Origin: Ophioderma brevispina
Taxonomy: Eukaryota > Echinodermata > Ophiuroidea > Amphilepidida > Ophiodermatidae
DNA: 64,000 nucleotides
NCBI GenBank assembly: GCA_023653785.1
Contig: JAMKCH010035235.1
Location: 43,929-107,928 of the forward strand
Reading direction: 5' to 3'
The position numbers and the translations under genes were made by a program. Below, in pieces: positions 41,595 through 52,134 of this stretch. The notes under the pieces were generated by a model that was not told where the DNA came from, made no database searches, and saw only the letters and a program-made list of their open reading frames with translations. Each line of letters opens with the position of its first letter. The first letter of the stretch is position 1.

Positions 41595-42395
41595 TTTTTG
41601 GGAAATGTTGACCTTTTTTGACATCCCCTGTCAGACCCAGGGGAGGACCCTGGGGGAATGGATTCCATGGTTACTCGGGGCTTGTGCCCTCCTGCAATAT
41701 ATCTAAGTTGGGTACTCTAGCTCATCTGGAAAAAAGGTTATGGCAAAATGTTTACTTTTTTTGTGAAATGTTGACCTTTTTTGACATTTCCCCACCCCAT
41801 GTCAGACCCAGGGGGAGGATGGATTACATGGTTAGTAGGGGCTTGTGTCCTCCTACAATATATCTAAGTTGGGTACTCTAGCTCATCTGGAAAAAAAAGT
41901 TATGGCAAAATGTTTACCTTTTTTAACATTTCCCCACCCCCTGTCAGACCCAGGGGAGGACACTGAGGGAATGGATTCCATGGTTAGTAGGGACTTGTGC
42001 CCTCGTACAATATATCTAAGTTGGGTACTCTAGCTCATCTGGAAAAAAAAGTTATGGCAAAATGTTTACCTTTTTTGTGTGATGTTGACTTTTTTGACAT
42101 TTCCCCACCCCCTGTCAGACCCAGGGGAGGACCCTGGGGGAATGGATTCCATGGTTAGTAGGGGCTTGTGTCCTCCTACAATATATCTAAGTTTGAGTAC
42201 TCTAGCTCATCTGGAAAAAAAAGTTAAGGCAAAATGTTTACCTTTTTGACATTTCCCCCAAGACCCAGGGGAGGACACTGGGGGAATGGATACCATGGTT
42301 AGTAGGGGCTTGTGCCCTCCTACAATATATCTAATTTTGGGTACTCTAGCTCATATGGAAAAAAAGTTATGGCAAAATGTTTACCTTTTTTGTGT
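41595..42395 (+). repeat. Tandem repeat, about five units of ~165 bp
   Basis: Each unit contains CCTGTCAGACCCAGGGGAGG, an ATGGATTCCATGGTTAGTAG-like part, GCTTGTGCCCTCCTACAATA, TCTAAGTTGGGTACTCTAGC and GGCAAAATGTTTACC. It is repeated inverted at 62340-63010 in the right arm. Confidence 0.85.
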
Positions 42396-42799
42396 CCAGA
42401 CACACACACATATACATACATCCTTACATCCAGACATTGCCATTTCATAAGCCGGATTTTGCTATGCAATCCGTCCAAAAACGGCTGCACCAGTCTTCAA
42501 AAACGGCGATCGATCGCAAAAGTGAATCAATCACCGGCTAAGCCTTATTGTGCGCCATGTCCTGTACAGTTACAAAACGTTCAAAGTCGAGGGACCGTTC
42601 TTTGTTATTGAAATGACGCTCTTTATTATGGTAATAAGCGAACCTATCTGGACGTCTCGGTCATGGCCACATCTCAACAAGCGCTTTGGTTAATGGAGTG
42701 TGATCGATTGTGATCGATTATTTTAGTGTCAATAGATACCGCGATCGTCATGTGACCAGTGTTCGATTTAGAGGGGTTTTACATGCACACATGCACGTA

Positions 42800-42870
42800 A
42801 CATTGGCCCTGTGCATGTAATATTGTCTGTGCATGTAATATTGTCTGTGCATGTAAATTTTTGTGCAATT
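42800..42870. repeat. Short tandem repeat TGTGCATGTAATATTGTC x3
   Basis: Three adjacent imperfect copies. The right-arm equivalent (about 60225-60290) has fewer. Confidence 0.65.
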
Positions 42871-43639
42871 CAGCCTATTTTCAAGGAAAAGTTCTAATTG
42901 TGCATGTAACTTTAATTTCCTAAATCGGACACTGCATGTGACAGTGTGTCGCTTGTCGTGTACGCGTGTCGGCTCGTGTGGCAGCTAGTGCTTATAATAC
43001 TATACTACGGCCGTCCGGTAAGTACGTAATCCTGTTTCTAAAATTGAAAAAAAAAAGATGGCGTAAATTGAAATCAGTGTTTGAAAATTCTCAAGACTGG
43101 AAAAATATTGAAAGGCATTGTGGGAAAAATGGATGCGCCCATAGCGATTGCGTAGTCACTTTTCCGTGTCTGCGAGCACCGAAGTACCTGACAAAAGGTT
43201 CTATAGGTTCAGACCCAATTACGACATATATTCAAAACAAAACATAGTAACGGAACCTCTGATTCAAAAACTTCCATAGAACCCATTCGTTTTCCAGAGA
43301 TATTTGAGATTTAGTTTCATTTACACACACATTGACGGACTGATAACGTTATTCTCTCACGCAGTATCAGGTTAGATAATATCTTTTGCAGTCTGTGACA
43401 CAGACTACCCCGTGGGAAATACTTACTAGACCGCTGTAGTATAATATACAGACTAATTAATGTATTTCATAGGATATTTATTAAATTAAATCAAATTGTA
43501 TTTATCACTATTTTGTTTCTGAATGGGGAGAAATCACGATTTGCTTTACAATAAAATAGGCCCCTATTGTAGATAAACCTTAAATTTCATGTCAATTTAA
43601 AGGGAAAATACGTTTCTCTTTCGATCCCACTTCACAAAC

Positions 43640-44575
43640 TGGACTTTCATTTGTACTCTTGTTTGGGGTAGGTTCAAGTTCAACACTGTGTATAATAGGA
43701 TCGTATTGTATAGTTATCATATCACAATCGTATCACACCGTAAAATTAGTTCTGCTAAGCATAACTTCACATTATGTCTTTAACATGTTGTCATTAACGG
43801 ATGTGAAGTTATGCAAAAGCACATGGAATACCTTTCCCCTGTTACCTACCTCAACTTTGTCGATCTCAAAATCCCTCCAAATGTACGATATATCCCTGTT
43901 TTCACTATCAAACACAACTTGAGATCCTATATAATGCGATGACATATGTGATGTGATCTGGGAAAACCCGACACATGTCGCACAGGACAGTTTTGAAAAA
44001 AATAAAGAAAATAGCTTAAAATCTGGTATATTGTACTTTATTTTTTGTCAGATTGTATAAGGCGTAATTTTTTATGTGTATATCAAAGAAGAAAGAAGTA
44101 AACAGTTATGGAAACTTAATATTTCAAACTCTGCAGTGATAGTAAAAACTCAAAATTTAATTTCCCACCATGTCGCGGGTTTTCCCAGATTGCATCACAT
44201 ATGTGAAAAAAACTTAAAATTAGAAATTAAAAATTTAAAAGAAAATTGCGACCACAATCACTTCTGTATGAGAAAGGTTGTTTCTCTGGAAAATGATGGA
44301 TTTCTACTGTTTTTAAACAAATTTTTGAGGATTAACTATTTCAAAAGGTAATTTATTATCTAAGGAACATATCAACTCGATTCTGAATTGCTTTTGATAT
44401 TTTGTTCGTCTGCAGTCTGCAAAGTTGGCTCTTTGAAATGGCCTGCTCATGCTGGTAACAGGGGAAAGGTATTCCATACGTGTGGTTTTGCATAACTTTA
44501 CATCCGTTAATGACAAAATGTTAAAGACATAATGTGGAGTTATGCTTAGCAGAACTAAGTAAGTTACTAGTAGGA
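43640..44575. repeat. Foldback nested in the left arm
   Basis: 43740-43995 and 44160-44570 are inverted copies. Shared words include AGCATAACTTCACATTATGT, ACATGGAATACCTTTCCCCT and GGGAAAACCC. The right-arm equivalent is 58340-59400. Confidence 0.7.
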
Positions 44576-44769
44576 CTATCTGCCAGCCAGCGCTTAAATT
44601 CGGCACCCTTAACATGCGGTTTATTCCGTTACCGTTCGGCGTTGCCGAATTTGTTGGGTGTTGGCAGAATACTAGGTAAAATTCCCCGGGTAAAATTTTT
44701 TCCTGATCGTGGACCCATAACTTATGGGTCCATAAGACAGGATCATCATTTTTTCAGTAACACTAATGC

Positions 44770-45060
44770 ACTTGTCAATTTCAATCCCGGCCCTGGGGGT
44801 CCCGGGACTAGCGGGGACTTAGCCGGGAATGTACATTTTGCTGTCGTGACACCCCCGCCTTTGTCCCTGCTAAAATAGCACGAAATCCCTGGTAGCCGGG
44901 CTTACATATTTTGTACATCCTCCACTATGTCCCGACCCCTACTAGCCGGGCTTCGGTGTGACAATCCCCGTATATTCTCGGCCAATGGGGACGGGGACTG
45001 CTTTAAAACTCTGTACAATCCCGGCTCGGTCCCGGCTATGCGACAACAGGTCTAGCTATA
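44770..45060. repeat. GC-rich block with repeated TAGCCGGG words
   Basis: TAGCCGGG/CCCGGCTA-type words occur at least six times in both orientations within 300 bp. This is unusual composition for the window. Equivalents lie at 56820-56960 and 58050-58110. Confidence 0.55.
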
Positions 45061-46169
45061 TAAAATCATACTACATTTTGGATCGCCGGAGTGTCATCAG
45101 AACCGAGCCGAAATTTCACCACATCGGAAGTTATGTTTGAGAAACAAACCTCGTTTAGCAGAGTTATCTAAAATCCTACATCATATCTGCCAACGGAAAC
45201 TTCAGCCCCAAAACAAGATCATCATGGTGATTGTCGTTTTGTCGGCCTACTCTGTGATAGTGACTTGCTTAAATCAACTTGAATATATGCCCATGCCGTA
45301 CTCTGTCAGTGGGTATCAATCTCTTCCATGTCGTGAAAGGCAAGCTATACAAGTAGCACACACGCACGTCGTCGCACAGTCGAGATATCAACTAATCCGA
45401 GGATCAGGGTTCACATTAGTGTGCGTTTTTGCGTCTATGATGCACTTTTCCAAAGGTGGACGCACTTTGGTCTAGATAGAGTAAAAGTTTGTGTCTATAT
45501 GTGGACCCAAAAAATATAACCACTTAAAACTATACAAAATCACAGAGTTTGCTCTGGCACATGGTCACAATATTGTATTATTTTCACTCAAACAAATAAT
45601 TATTCTGTTACTATTAAATACATGTACCAAATCTGTGAAAATAAATATAGGTTTAAAATTGACTGTATTTATGTCTTTTTATTTAGTTCACTACCCTCTG
45701 TCACCGTCCCAAAGGGTATTCAAGATACTCCAGTTCCTTTGCAGTTTAAGGGTCATCAGGGTAAACTGGGTAATTACTTTACATCCGTTAATGACAAAAT
45801 GTTATAGACATAATGTGAAGTTAAAAGTTATGCTTAGCAGAACTAAGTAAGTTACTAGTAGGACTATCATGGCCCAGCCGCTTAATTCGTCGACCCTTTC
45901 AAACTGGGTTTTATTCTGTTACCAGTTCGGTGATTCCGATTTGTTGGTGTTCTGGCAGAATACTAGTAAAATTCGCCGGGTAAAATTTTTTCCTGATCGT
46001 GGACCCATAACTTATGGTCATAAACAGGAATCAATCATTTTTTTCAGTAAACACTTGCACTTGTCATTTCAATCCCGGCCCTGGGGGTCCCGGACTAGCG
46101 TGACTTAGCCGGGAATGTACATTTGCTGTCGCCCGCCTTTGTCCCTGCTAGTAGCACGAATCCCTGGTA

Positions 46170-47230
46170 AGTAAAGTGGCTATAGAAGGTCCAATTTTTC
46201 GATCACTTCGAACACAGGCTCATTTGATGACTTTTAGTCACCCGGATCACACTTTCGAAGAAGACTGAAAAAACGTGCGAACACCAGGGTGCCCCATCGA
46301 AAAATCAAAATGGCCGCCAAATTGTCCAAAATTTGATTTTTGAACCATAACTCACTCGGTTATTTTTTGCTCAATTTGACTTATATTTTGGTGGCAAATA
46401 CCCTGGTTTTGGGGTTTTTGGGAATCATGCTATGCCACTTTCATTCATCTCACCAAAATGCCCGTTTCGGTTTCCTGAAATGGCACGTTGTTGCTAAAAT
46501 CTGAAGCTCTGATGGCAGCTTTCCATAAATGCGCATTCTATTAGTATGTTGATTTTAATTCAAAAGTTGAAGAGTTTTCCATTATGACAAACTTGCTGAA
46601 ATTTGACTTGCGTGGTGTTTGCGGATTTTACAACTATAGGGCTTTTTAATTGTCATAATAACTCCCTCCTTGAAACCCACCGTAAGAAGGTCGTTGACCC
46701 CTGGTATTCCAATGAGAGTGTTTTCGTCAAATTTTTAAATTGATTCTACGGGAAAATGGCGAGTGTTTCCAGCTCTAATCGTCCAAAAAAAGCTGTTGAA
46801 TACAACAATTCTGATGATCGCCCACCAGTTAAAAAAACTATGAAACGGTTGATATGTATGTACTTTTTTGAGAAAGCGCCCGTCGTCATAATTTTAAAGC
46901 TAAATTGCCATAATCGAGAAAACGAAACGTCGTGGTGAGATATAAAGTTGCATAGAAATGATTCCTTGCCTGCAAAACATGGGTATTGCCCCAAAATGAA
47001 GGTGATTAAACAAAGCTTATCAAGTTTTTGTCCCAAAAATATTATTTTTGTGGGCCAATTTTGGCGCCATTTTGGTTTTTTCGTTGGGGCACACCCTGGT
47101 TTCGCACTTTTTAATTTTTTTTGCGTCGAAAATGGGACAATCTCATTAAGTCATCATTCTTAGCCTGTGTTCGAAGTGATCTGAAACTAGGACCCAAATA
47201 TGACCCTCTAATATCCCACCTCACCTACGT
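46170..47230. mobile_element. ~1.06-kb foldback insertion (filled site, left arm)
   Basis: The outer parts are inverted copies (GATCACTTCGAACACAGGCT near 46200 and its inverse near 47170), continuing inward with GGTGCCCCATCGAAAA and ATGGCCGCCAAATT. The unoccupied site is seen at 44885-44905 (CCTGGTAGCCGGGCTTACA). A TGGTA-like duplication is likely. The centre has a short frame (46756) without recognisable domains. A second copy in the other arm is at 56962-58012. Confidence 0.72.
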
Positions 47231-47234
47231 GTAC

Positions 47235-48720
47235 CGGCTTAACATCTTTTGTACATACATAACTGCCTGCCTATTTCCCACCGCCTAACTAAGCCTTTAG
47301 CTTCTTCAGAGTGTTCATTGTTACAAACCGACAATAGATCTGTGCACGGCCCTTGATGATTCTCTTCGCCATGTGTTTTAGGTGTACTTTGTCTTTTATA
47401 GAATTTTTGAGGATCCATTCCTGTATGGTGAGGATAAGTTGGCTGGGTGACCGAGTCCCGGTAATTGCGACAACTGTCTAGCTATTAAAATCATCTCTAC
47501 AATTTTTGGATCGCCGGATGTGATCATAGAACCATGAAGGATGGCCGGTAAATTTTTCAACGCACAGTGCTAGACACAAGGCCGAAACCACTGATAATAC
47601 GGGAAGAATCATGGGAAAGGAATAATGGGGGGAAGGGGGGGTACGGGTGCGGGTGGAAAAGAGATAGACGAAAATGACGGGTGATATTTGTACCTGTTTT
47701 GATTAAGCACGGAATCGAGGTGCGGAAGGAGTTCTTCTACCAGGGGTAGGGTTTGTGAACTCTTTCATAAGAACCTATATGAGCTGCTCAGTTCAGTGAT
47801 TAAGTCCTACAATAAAAGGACCAACTTTTCGTTCTTTGCCCTTCGGGGCGGTGGGAAGGATGTATGTTCTCTTCTTCCGCTGTGGCTTGATGATTTGCTT
47901 GAGAAGGGCACCGGGCCGTGGATGGGAATGCGGTCTCGAAAAAAAAGACATCTATGAGCATCATGTTTGTTCTCGGTTGTTCTTTTTATAATAGTAGGTC
48001 GTTTAGGACCAGTTATTGTATAGAGGAGGTTCTTCGGTGTTGTTCTCGGAAAACGAGTTCGATATACTAAATTCTTCTCTGGGGATAAGCCTACCTTATT
48101 ATATACCACTTAAAGGTAAACAGTGAGAAGCTGTTGTCTGTCTTGACCGAAGGTTTCAATTTGGTTCTGCATGCTCTCAGGGTTGTGTGTAGGCTTTATG
48201 TTCGGTTTAGTCTAATTCAAGAATATGTCTGGGATTCCCTAGTCAGTCGGGGTCAAAACAGAGTTTGACTGAAACGGATAAGTGTGGAGTAGGGTGAGAC
48301 GAGTTAAGTGCGTGAATCTGAACACTATTTAAATGAGTCCTGTTGAGGGCGATGAGGTACAGGTCGGGATCACGTTATTGCGTTAGTTGTTAAGGGGAGG
48401 GAAGTGGGAGAAGGGAATTACGACTAAGCATACGCAGGGCGTTCCTAATGAGTCCGTTTGTCTGGTCACCAATTTTTGTTGCTATTTAGGTGGTTGTTGT
48501 TTTGTGCGGTTCATTGGTTTCAAGGCTGTTGAGGTGAGCCTCGATGTGGGGTCGGGGGATTTTGAGCGAGATAATGATGTCCCGGCTATTTGGTTGCTCG
48601 GACTGCGGTCAAAGGGATGGGCGAAAATTAACGTCGTTTTGATCCGTTTGAGAGTTTTTTATCTATGGGTCTGAAATCTTATAGTTGTGATCTTCGATTT
48701 TTGGGAGCTCTTGTGGGTTA
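47235..48720. other. ~1.5-kb block of different composition, absent from the right arm
   Basis: The block is GC-richer and less repetitive than its surroundings, with two ~100-codon frames (47807-48109 minus, 48387-48674 plus) that I do not recognise. It has no counterpart in the inverted arm. It could be an insertion, foreign sequence or read noise. Confidence 0.4.
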
Positions 48721-48729
48721 CGGTGAAAC

Positions 48730-49608
48730 GCCAAAAATATAGCCACTTAAACTATACAAAATCAATGATGATTTAGCTCTGGCCCACATGGTCCAATATT
48801 GTATTATTATTTCACTCAAGCAAGTAATTCTTCTGTTACTATTAATACCTGTACCAATCTGTGAAAATAAATATATGTTTAAAATGACTGTATTTAACTC
48901 CTTTTTATTTAGTTCCACTACCCGCTGTCCCAAACCAGTCCCCAAGGGTAAGCAAGATACATACTCCAGTTCCTTTGCAGTTTAAGGGTCATCAGGGTAA
49001 AACAGGGTAATACTTTACAATATGCCCAGTCTGTTTTGGAATGTGGGTATGGATTTGTTTGCATTCATTAAGTAATACAACCGTGCTCCCACCTTGACAC
49101 TGTTTATATTAATGGCCTCCATTTTCTGATATTAAAAATATTATTTTCACTCAATTTTATTGAAGAAACGTTCTCAAATTCTCGCTTTCTCTACGGTCAA
49201 CGTCACTTGTTTACTATAAAGAGAGAGAAAGGTATACCCCTAGTTTGTTTTGCAAGCTGCAACCTTTTTTAGAATTGAACAATAGCGGAAGTGGGAATTC
49301 CCCAGGATGCTAAACTTAGAACTTTGTTTAGCTTTTGCGATCAAAACATTTAAGATCAGGGAATTCCCCCACAAAGTTATATATCTGTAAACGGTCAACC
49401 TTGACTCAAGGCCAAACCCAGCAGTATACCCCCACTACGGATTCACGACTCCTGAATACTAGCAATACACTGTGATCTGATTCCAAATTTACAACAATAT
49501 TTATTTTATTGTGGTTTAATCAATCTCATTCAACCATCGATTAGGTATCAATAACAAAGATTTAATTATATTAAAGTTGTTAATTTATGAACTACTAAAC
49601 TTACTACC
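48730..49608 (-). repeat. LTR-adjacent block, reverse copy
   Basis: Inverse of 55503-56340 and 51380-52110. It includes the AAATAAATATAxGTTTAAAAT and GGGTCATCAGGGTAA words also present at 45490-45775. Confidence 0.75.
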
Positions 49609-50523
49609 TGTTGTGTGCCGCGAACGCGGACTGCAGCAAGATTTACAATTAAGATGCGGGAACTTCAAAATTTCAAATAGTCCTGCCGCAATATTTCCAG
49701 CGCAAAACTAGCTTCCAATTCCCCAATATTTTGTACGTGTCCACATGACGTCCTTTGTCCTTTTACTGAAGAAAACCAGCTCCTAATGACTCCCTAATCG
49801 GCGGTCTACTAAAATACAGTCCAAAATTGCTGTAGCTTGTTTATCCTTGGTTAACTCAGAGGCCACGAATACAAAACCGAAGACAGCTACACAATCGGAC
49901 AAACTGCTGTAGCTGAGGACTACTATTACATGTCCACTATATCGGGAGATTATGACTAGACTGTGATTACTGTCACGGTCAACTTGGAAACTCTGCGAAT
50001 AACTGGAGCAAGATGTTAAGACACTCTCTTAATAACTTGAGTAAGATTATGTGATACTCTCGCCTCATCTCTCTACCAACAGATCTTAATATCTCCTCTC
50101 AAACAATTCTAGAGTGAATCCCTTCCTCTCTCTATGATTCCTTATACTAAATCGTATTCCCGATTACAACAACACATAAAGTCTTGAAATGCCATGTCCT
50201 GGATACCTTTAAGGATCTCATAGCCGCTCTACACTCACTGACTGTGGTAATTTATACAGCGTAGCGCCACCCCCTATCTTCATCCGTGAACCTGTCTGTT
50301 GGTCAGTTCTCCTGGACTTGAGTTAACTCCAGAAACTTCTCACTCTTTCTCCATTTGAGTTCTAATTGCTACAAATATACACCTAGGTTCTCACAGCACA
50401 CCAGGGGTTATAAAGGGATATCCCGTATTAGTATTACTTAGACTAATTTTAATATTTTATGTGCTATTTATTACTTAATTTTACTCCAAGTGAATTCTTA
50501 GTGGGTCTCTCTCCAGCACACCC
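49609..50523 (-). mobile_element. LTR copy in reverse orientation
   Basis: Read on the minus strand it runs from a TGTGCTGG-like start through AAGAATTCAC, GAGAACCG, GATGAAGATAGG and GCGGCACACAACA. It is about 915 bp with TG...CA-type ends and matches the forward copies at 50560 and 54432. It faces the next copy head to head, with about 40 bp between. Confidence 0.65.
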
Positions 50524-50559
50524 CCACCGTCATTCTTCTTCCCCTCTATCATCTCCCCC

Positions 50560-51379
50560 AAGAATTCCCTTTGAGTAAATTAAGTCATAAATTAGCACAT
50601 ACCATTTATAGATTAGTCTTAAGTAATACAATATGGGATATACCTGTTTGTGTGCATACCTGGTGTGGTATTTAGCATTAGAATTCAGAGAACCGCCCGC
50701 GGAGAGGTTCTGAGTTAACTCAGTCCAGGAGGACTGACCAACCAGGTTTTCACTGATGAAGATAGGTGGCGAACTGCTTTATAATTACACAGTCAGTGAG
50801 TAGCTGCTTTGAGATCCCAAATCTATGCAGTACATGGCAATTTCCATACTTATGGGTATGGACTTTATTTAGTACATGACTCATATAGAGAGGACTGGAT
50901 CCCTCTAGACTTGTTTGAGCGCATATATAAGCTCTGGTGAAGAAGATGAGGGAAGATTCACAACATCTTACTCCAGTTTATTAATAGAGTTTCTACCTCT
51001 TGCTCCAAGTATTAGCAGAGTTTCCAAGTTGACAGTGACCGTAATCACAGTCCTATACTAATCTCCCTATAGTGGACATTGTCCTAGTAGTCTCAGCTAC
51101 CGCAGGTTTCGTCCGATTGTGTAGCCGGATTCGGTTTCATTATTTTGTGGCCTCTGAGTTGTCCAAGGATAAACAAGCTCCAGCACTTTTGGACTATTAT
51201 TTTGTCGACCTCCGAGCTTCGGGAGTCCTTTAGGCAGCTGGTTTTTTCTTCAGTGGACAAGTCGCCGTGGACCTCCACTATTGGAATTGGAGTTTTGCGC
51301 TGAATATTCGCCAGTACTCTTTGCAAGTTCGGCATCTTAATTGTAATCTCGCTGCATCCCGCGTCGCGGCACCCACCAG
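50560..51379 (+). mobile_element. LTR copy, forward, 5' side of the gypsy remnant
   Basis: Same landmarks as the reverse copy, about 820 bp. The element's gag, protease and N-terminal integrase are missing downstream, so this LTR and the pol remnant may not belong to one original insertion. Confidence 0.6.
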
Positions 51380-52130
51380 GTATAATTTTAGTAGTTCTAA
51401 ATGAACACTTTATTATCGATAAATCTTTGAATTATTGATACCTAATTCGATGTTTGAAATGAGAGTGATTTAACACACAATTAAATAAATACTTTGTTTT
51501 AAAAGTGTGCTCAATCAAGATCACAGTGTATTGTCTAGTTGTTCAGGCTTTTGAATCCGTAGTTTTGAGGTGTTTTGCCTTGTGGTCACGGGACCGTAAC
51601 CGAATATCTAACTTTGTGGAATTCACTGATCTTACAATGTTCTTATGATTCAAAAGCATAAACAGTTTCTAAGTTAGCATCCTTGGGGATTCCCACTTCC
51701 CTGATTGTGCAATCTAAACAGGTGCAGCTTGCACCAAACTAGGGTATTCACCTTTTCTCTCTTTATGTAACAGTGCTTTTCCCGGAGAAATCTTTCTACA
51801 TAAAATTGAGAAAATAATATTTTAATAATCAGAAAAAATGGAGGCCATATAACAGTGTCAGGTTTGAGCACTGTTGTATACTTTAATGACCGCAAACAAT
51901 CCATACACAATTCCAAAACCTAGACTGGGCATATTGAAAAGTAACTACCCTGATGACCCTTAACTGCCAAAGGAACTGGAGTATTGAATACCCTTTGGGA
52001 CGGTGACAGAGTAGTGAACTAATAAAATGATGTAATACAGTCAATTTTAAACCTCTTTATTTTCAAGCAGATTTGGTACATGTATTTAATAGTAACAGAA
52101 TAATTATTTGTTTAGTGCAAATAATAACAA
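51380..52130 (+). repeat. LTR-adjacent block, forward copy 1
   Basis: Matches 55503-56340 in the same orientation and 48730-49608 inverted. It stops abruptly where integrase-like sequence begins. Confidence 0.7.
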
Positions 52131-52134
52131 TTTG

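Larger units (their letters stand above)
40597..47205 (+). repeat. Left arm of a large imperfect inverted repeat
   Basis: The sequence matches the reverse complement of about 56975-64000. Anchor pairs include 41395 with 63186, 40911 with 63700, 43000 with 60070, and 44700 with 58200. The changing sum of coordinates shows indels between the arms. The left arm also contains a partial tandem duplication (44500-44880 recurring at 45780-46165). No protein-coding gene is recognisable. Confidence 0.85.

Noticed and set aside
46756..46938. Short frame starting MASVSSSNRPKKAVE inside the 1-kb foldback, considered as a captured gene
   Set aside because: The inverted copy at about 57.4 kb does not keep the frame open, and no domain is visible.
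47807..48109. 100-codon minus-strand frame, rich in Arg/Pro, considered as a possible organelle or foreign gene
   Set aside because: I could not match it to a specific organelle protein, and stops and composition changes around it give no gene structure.
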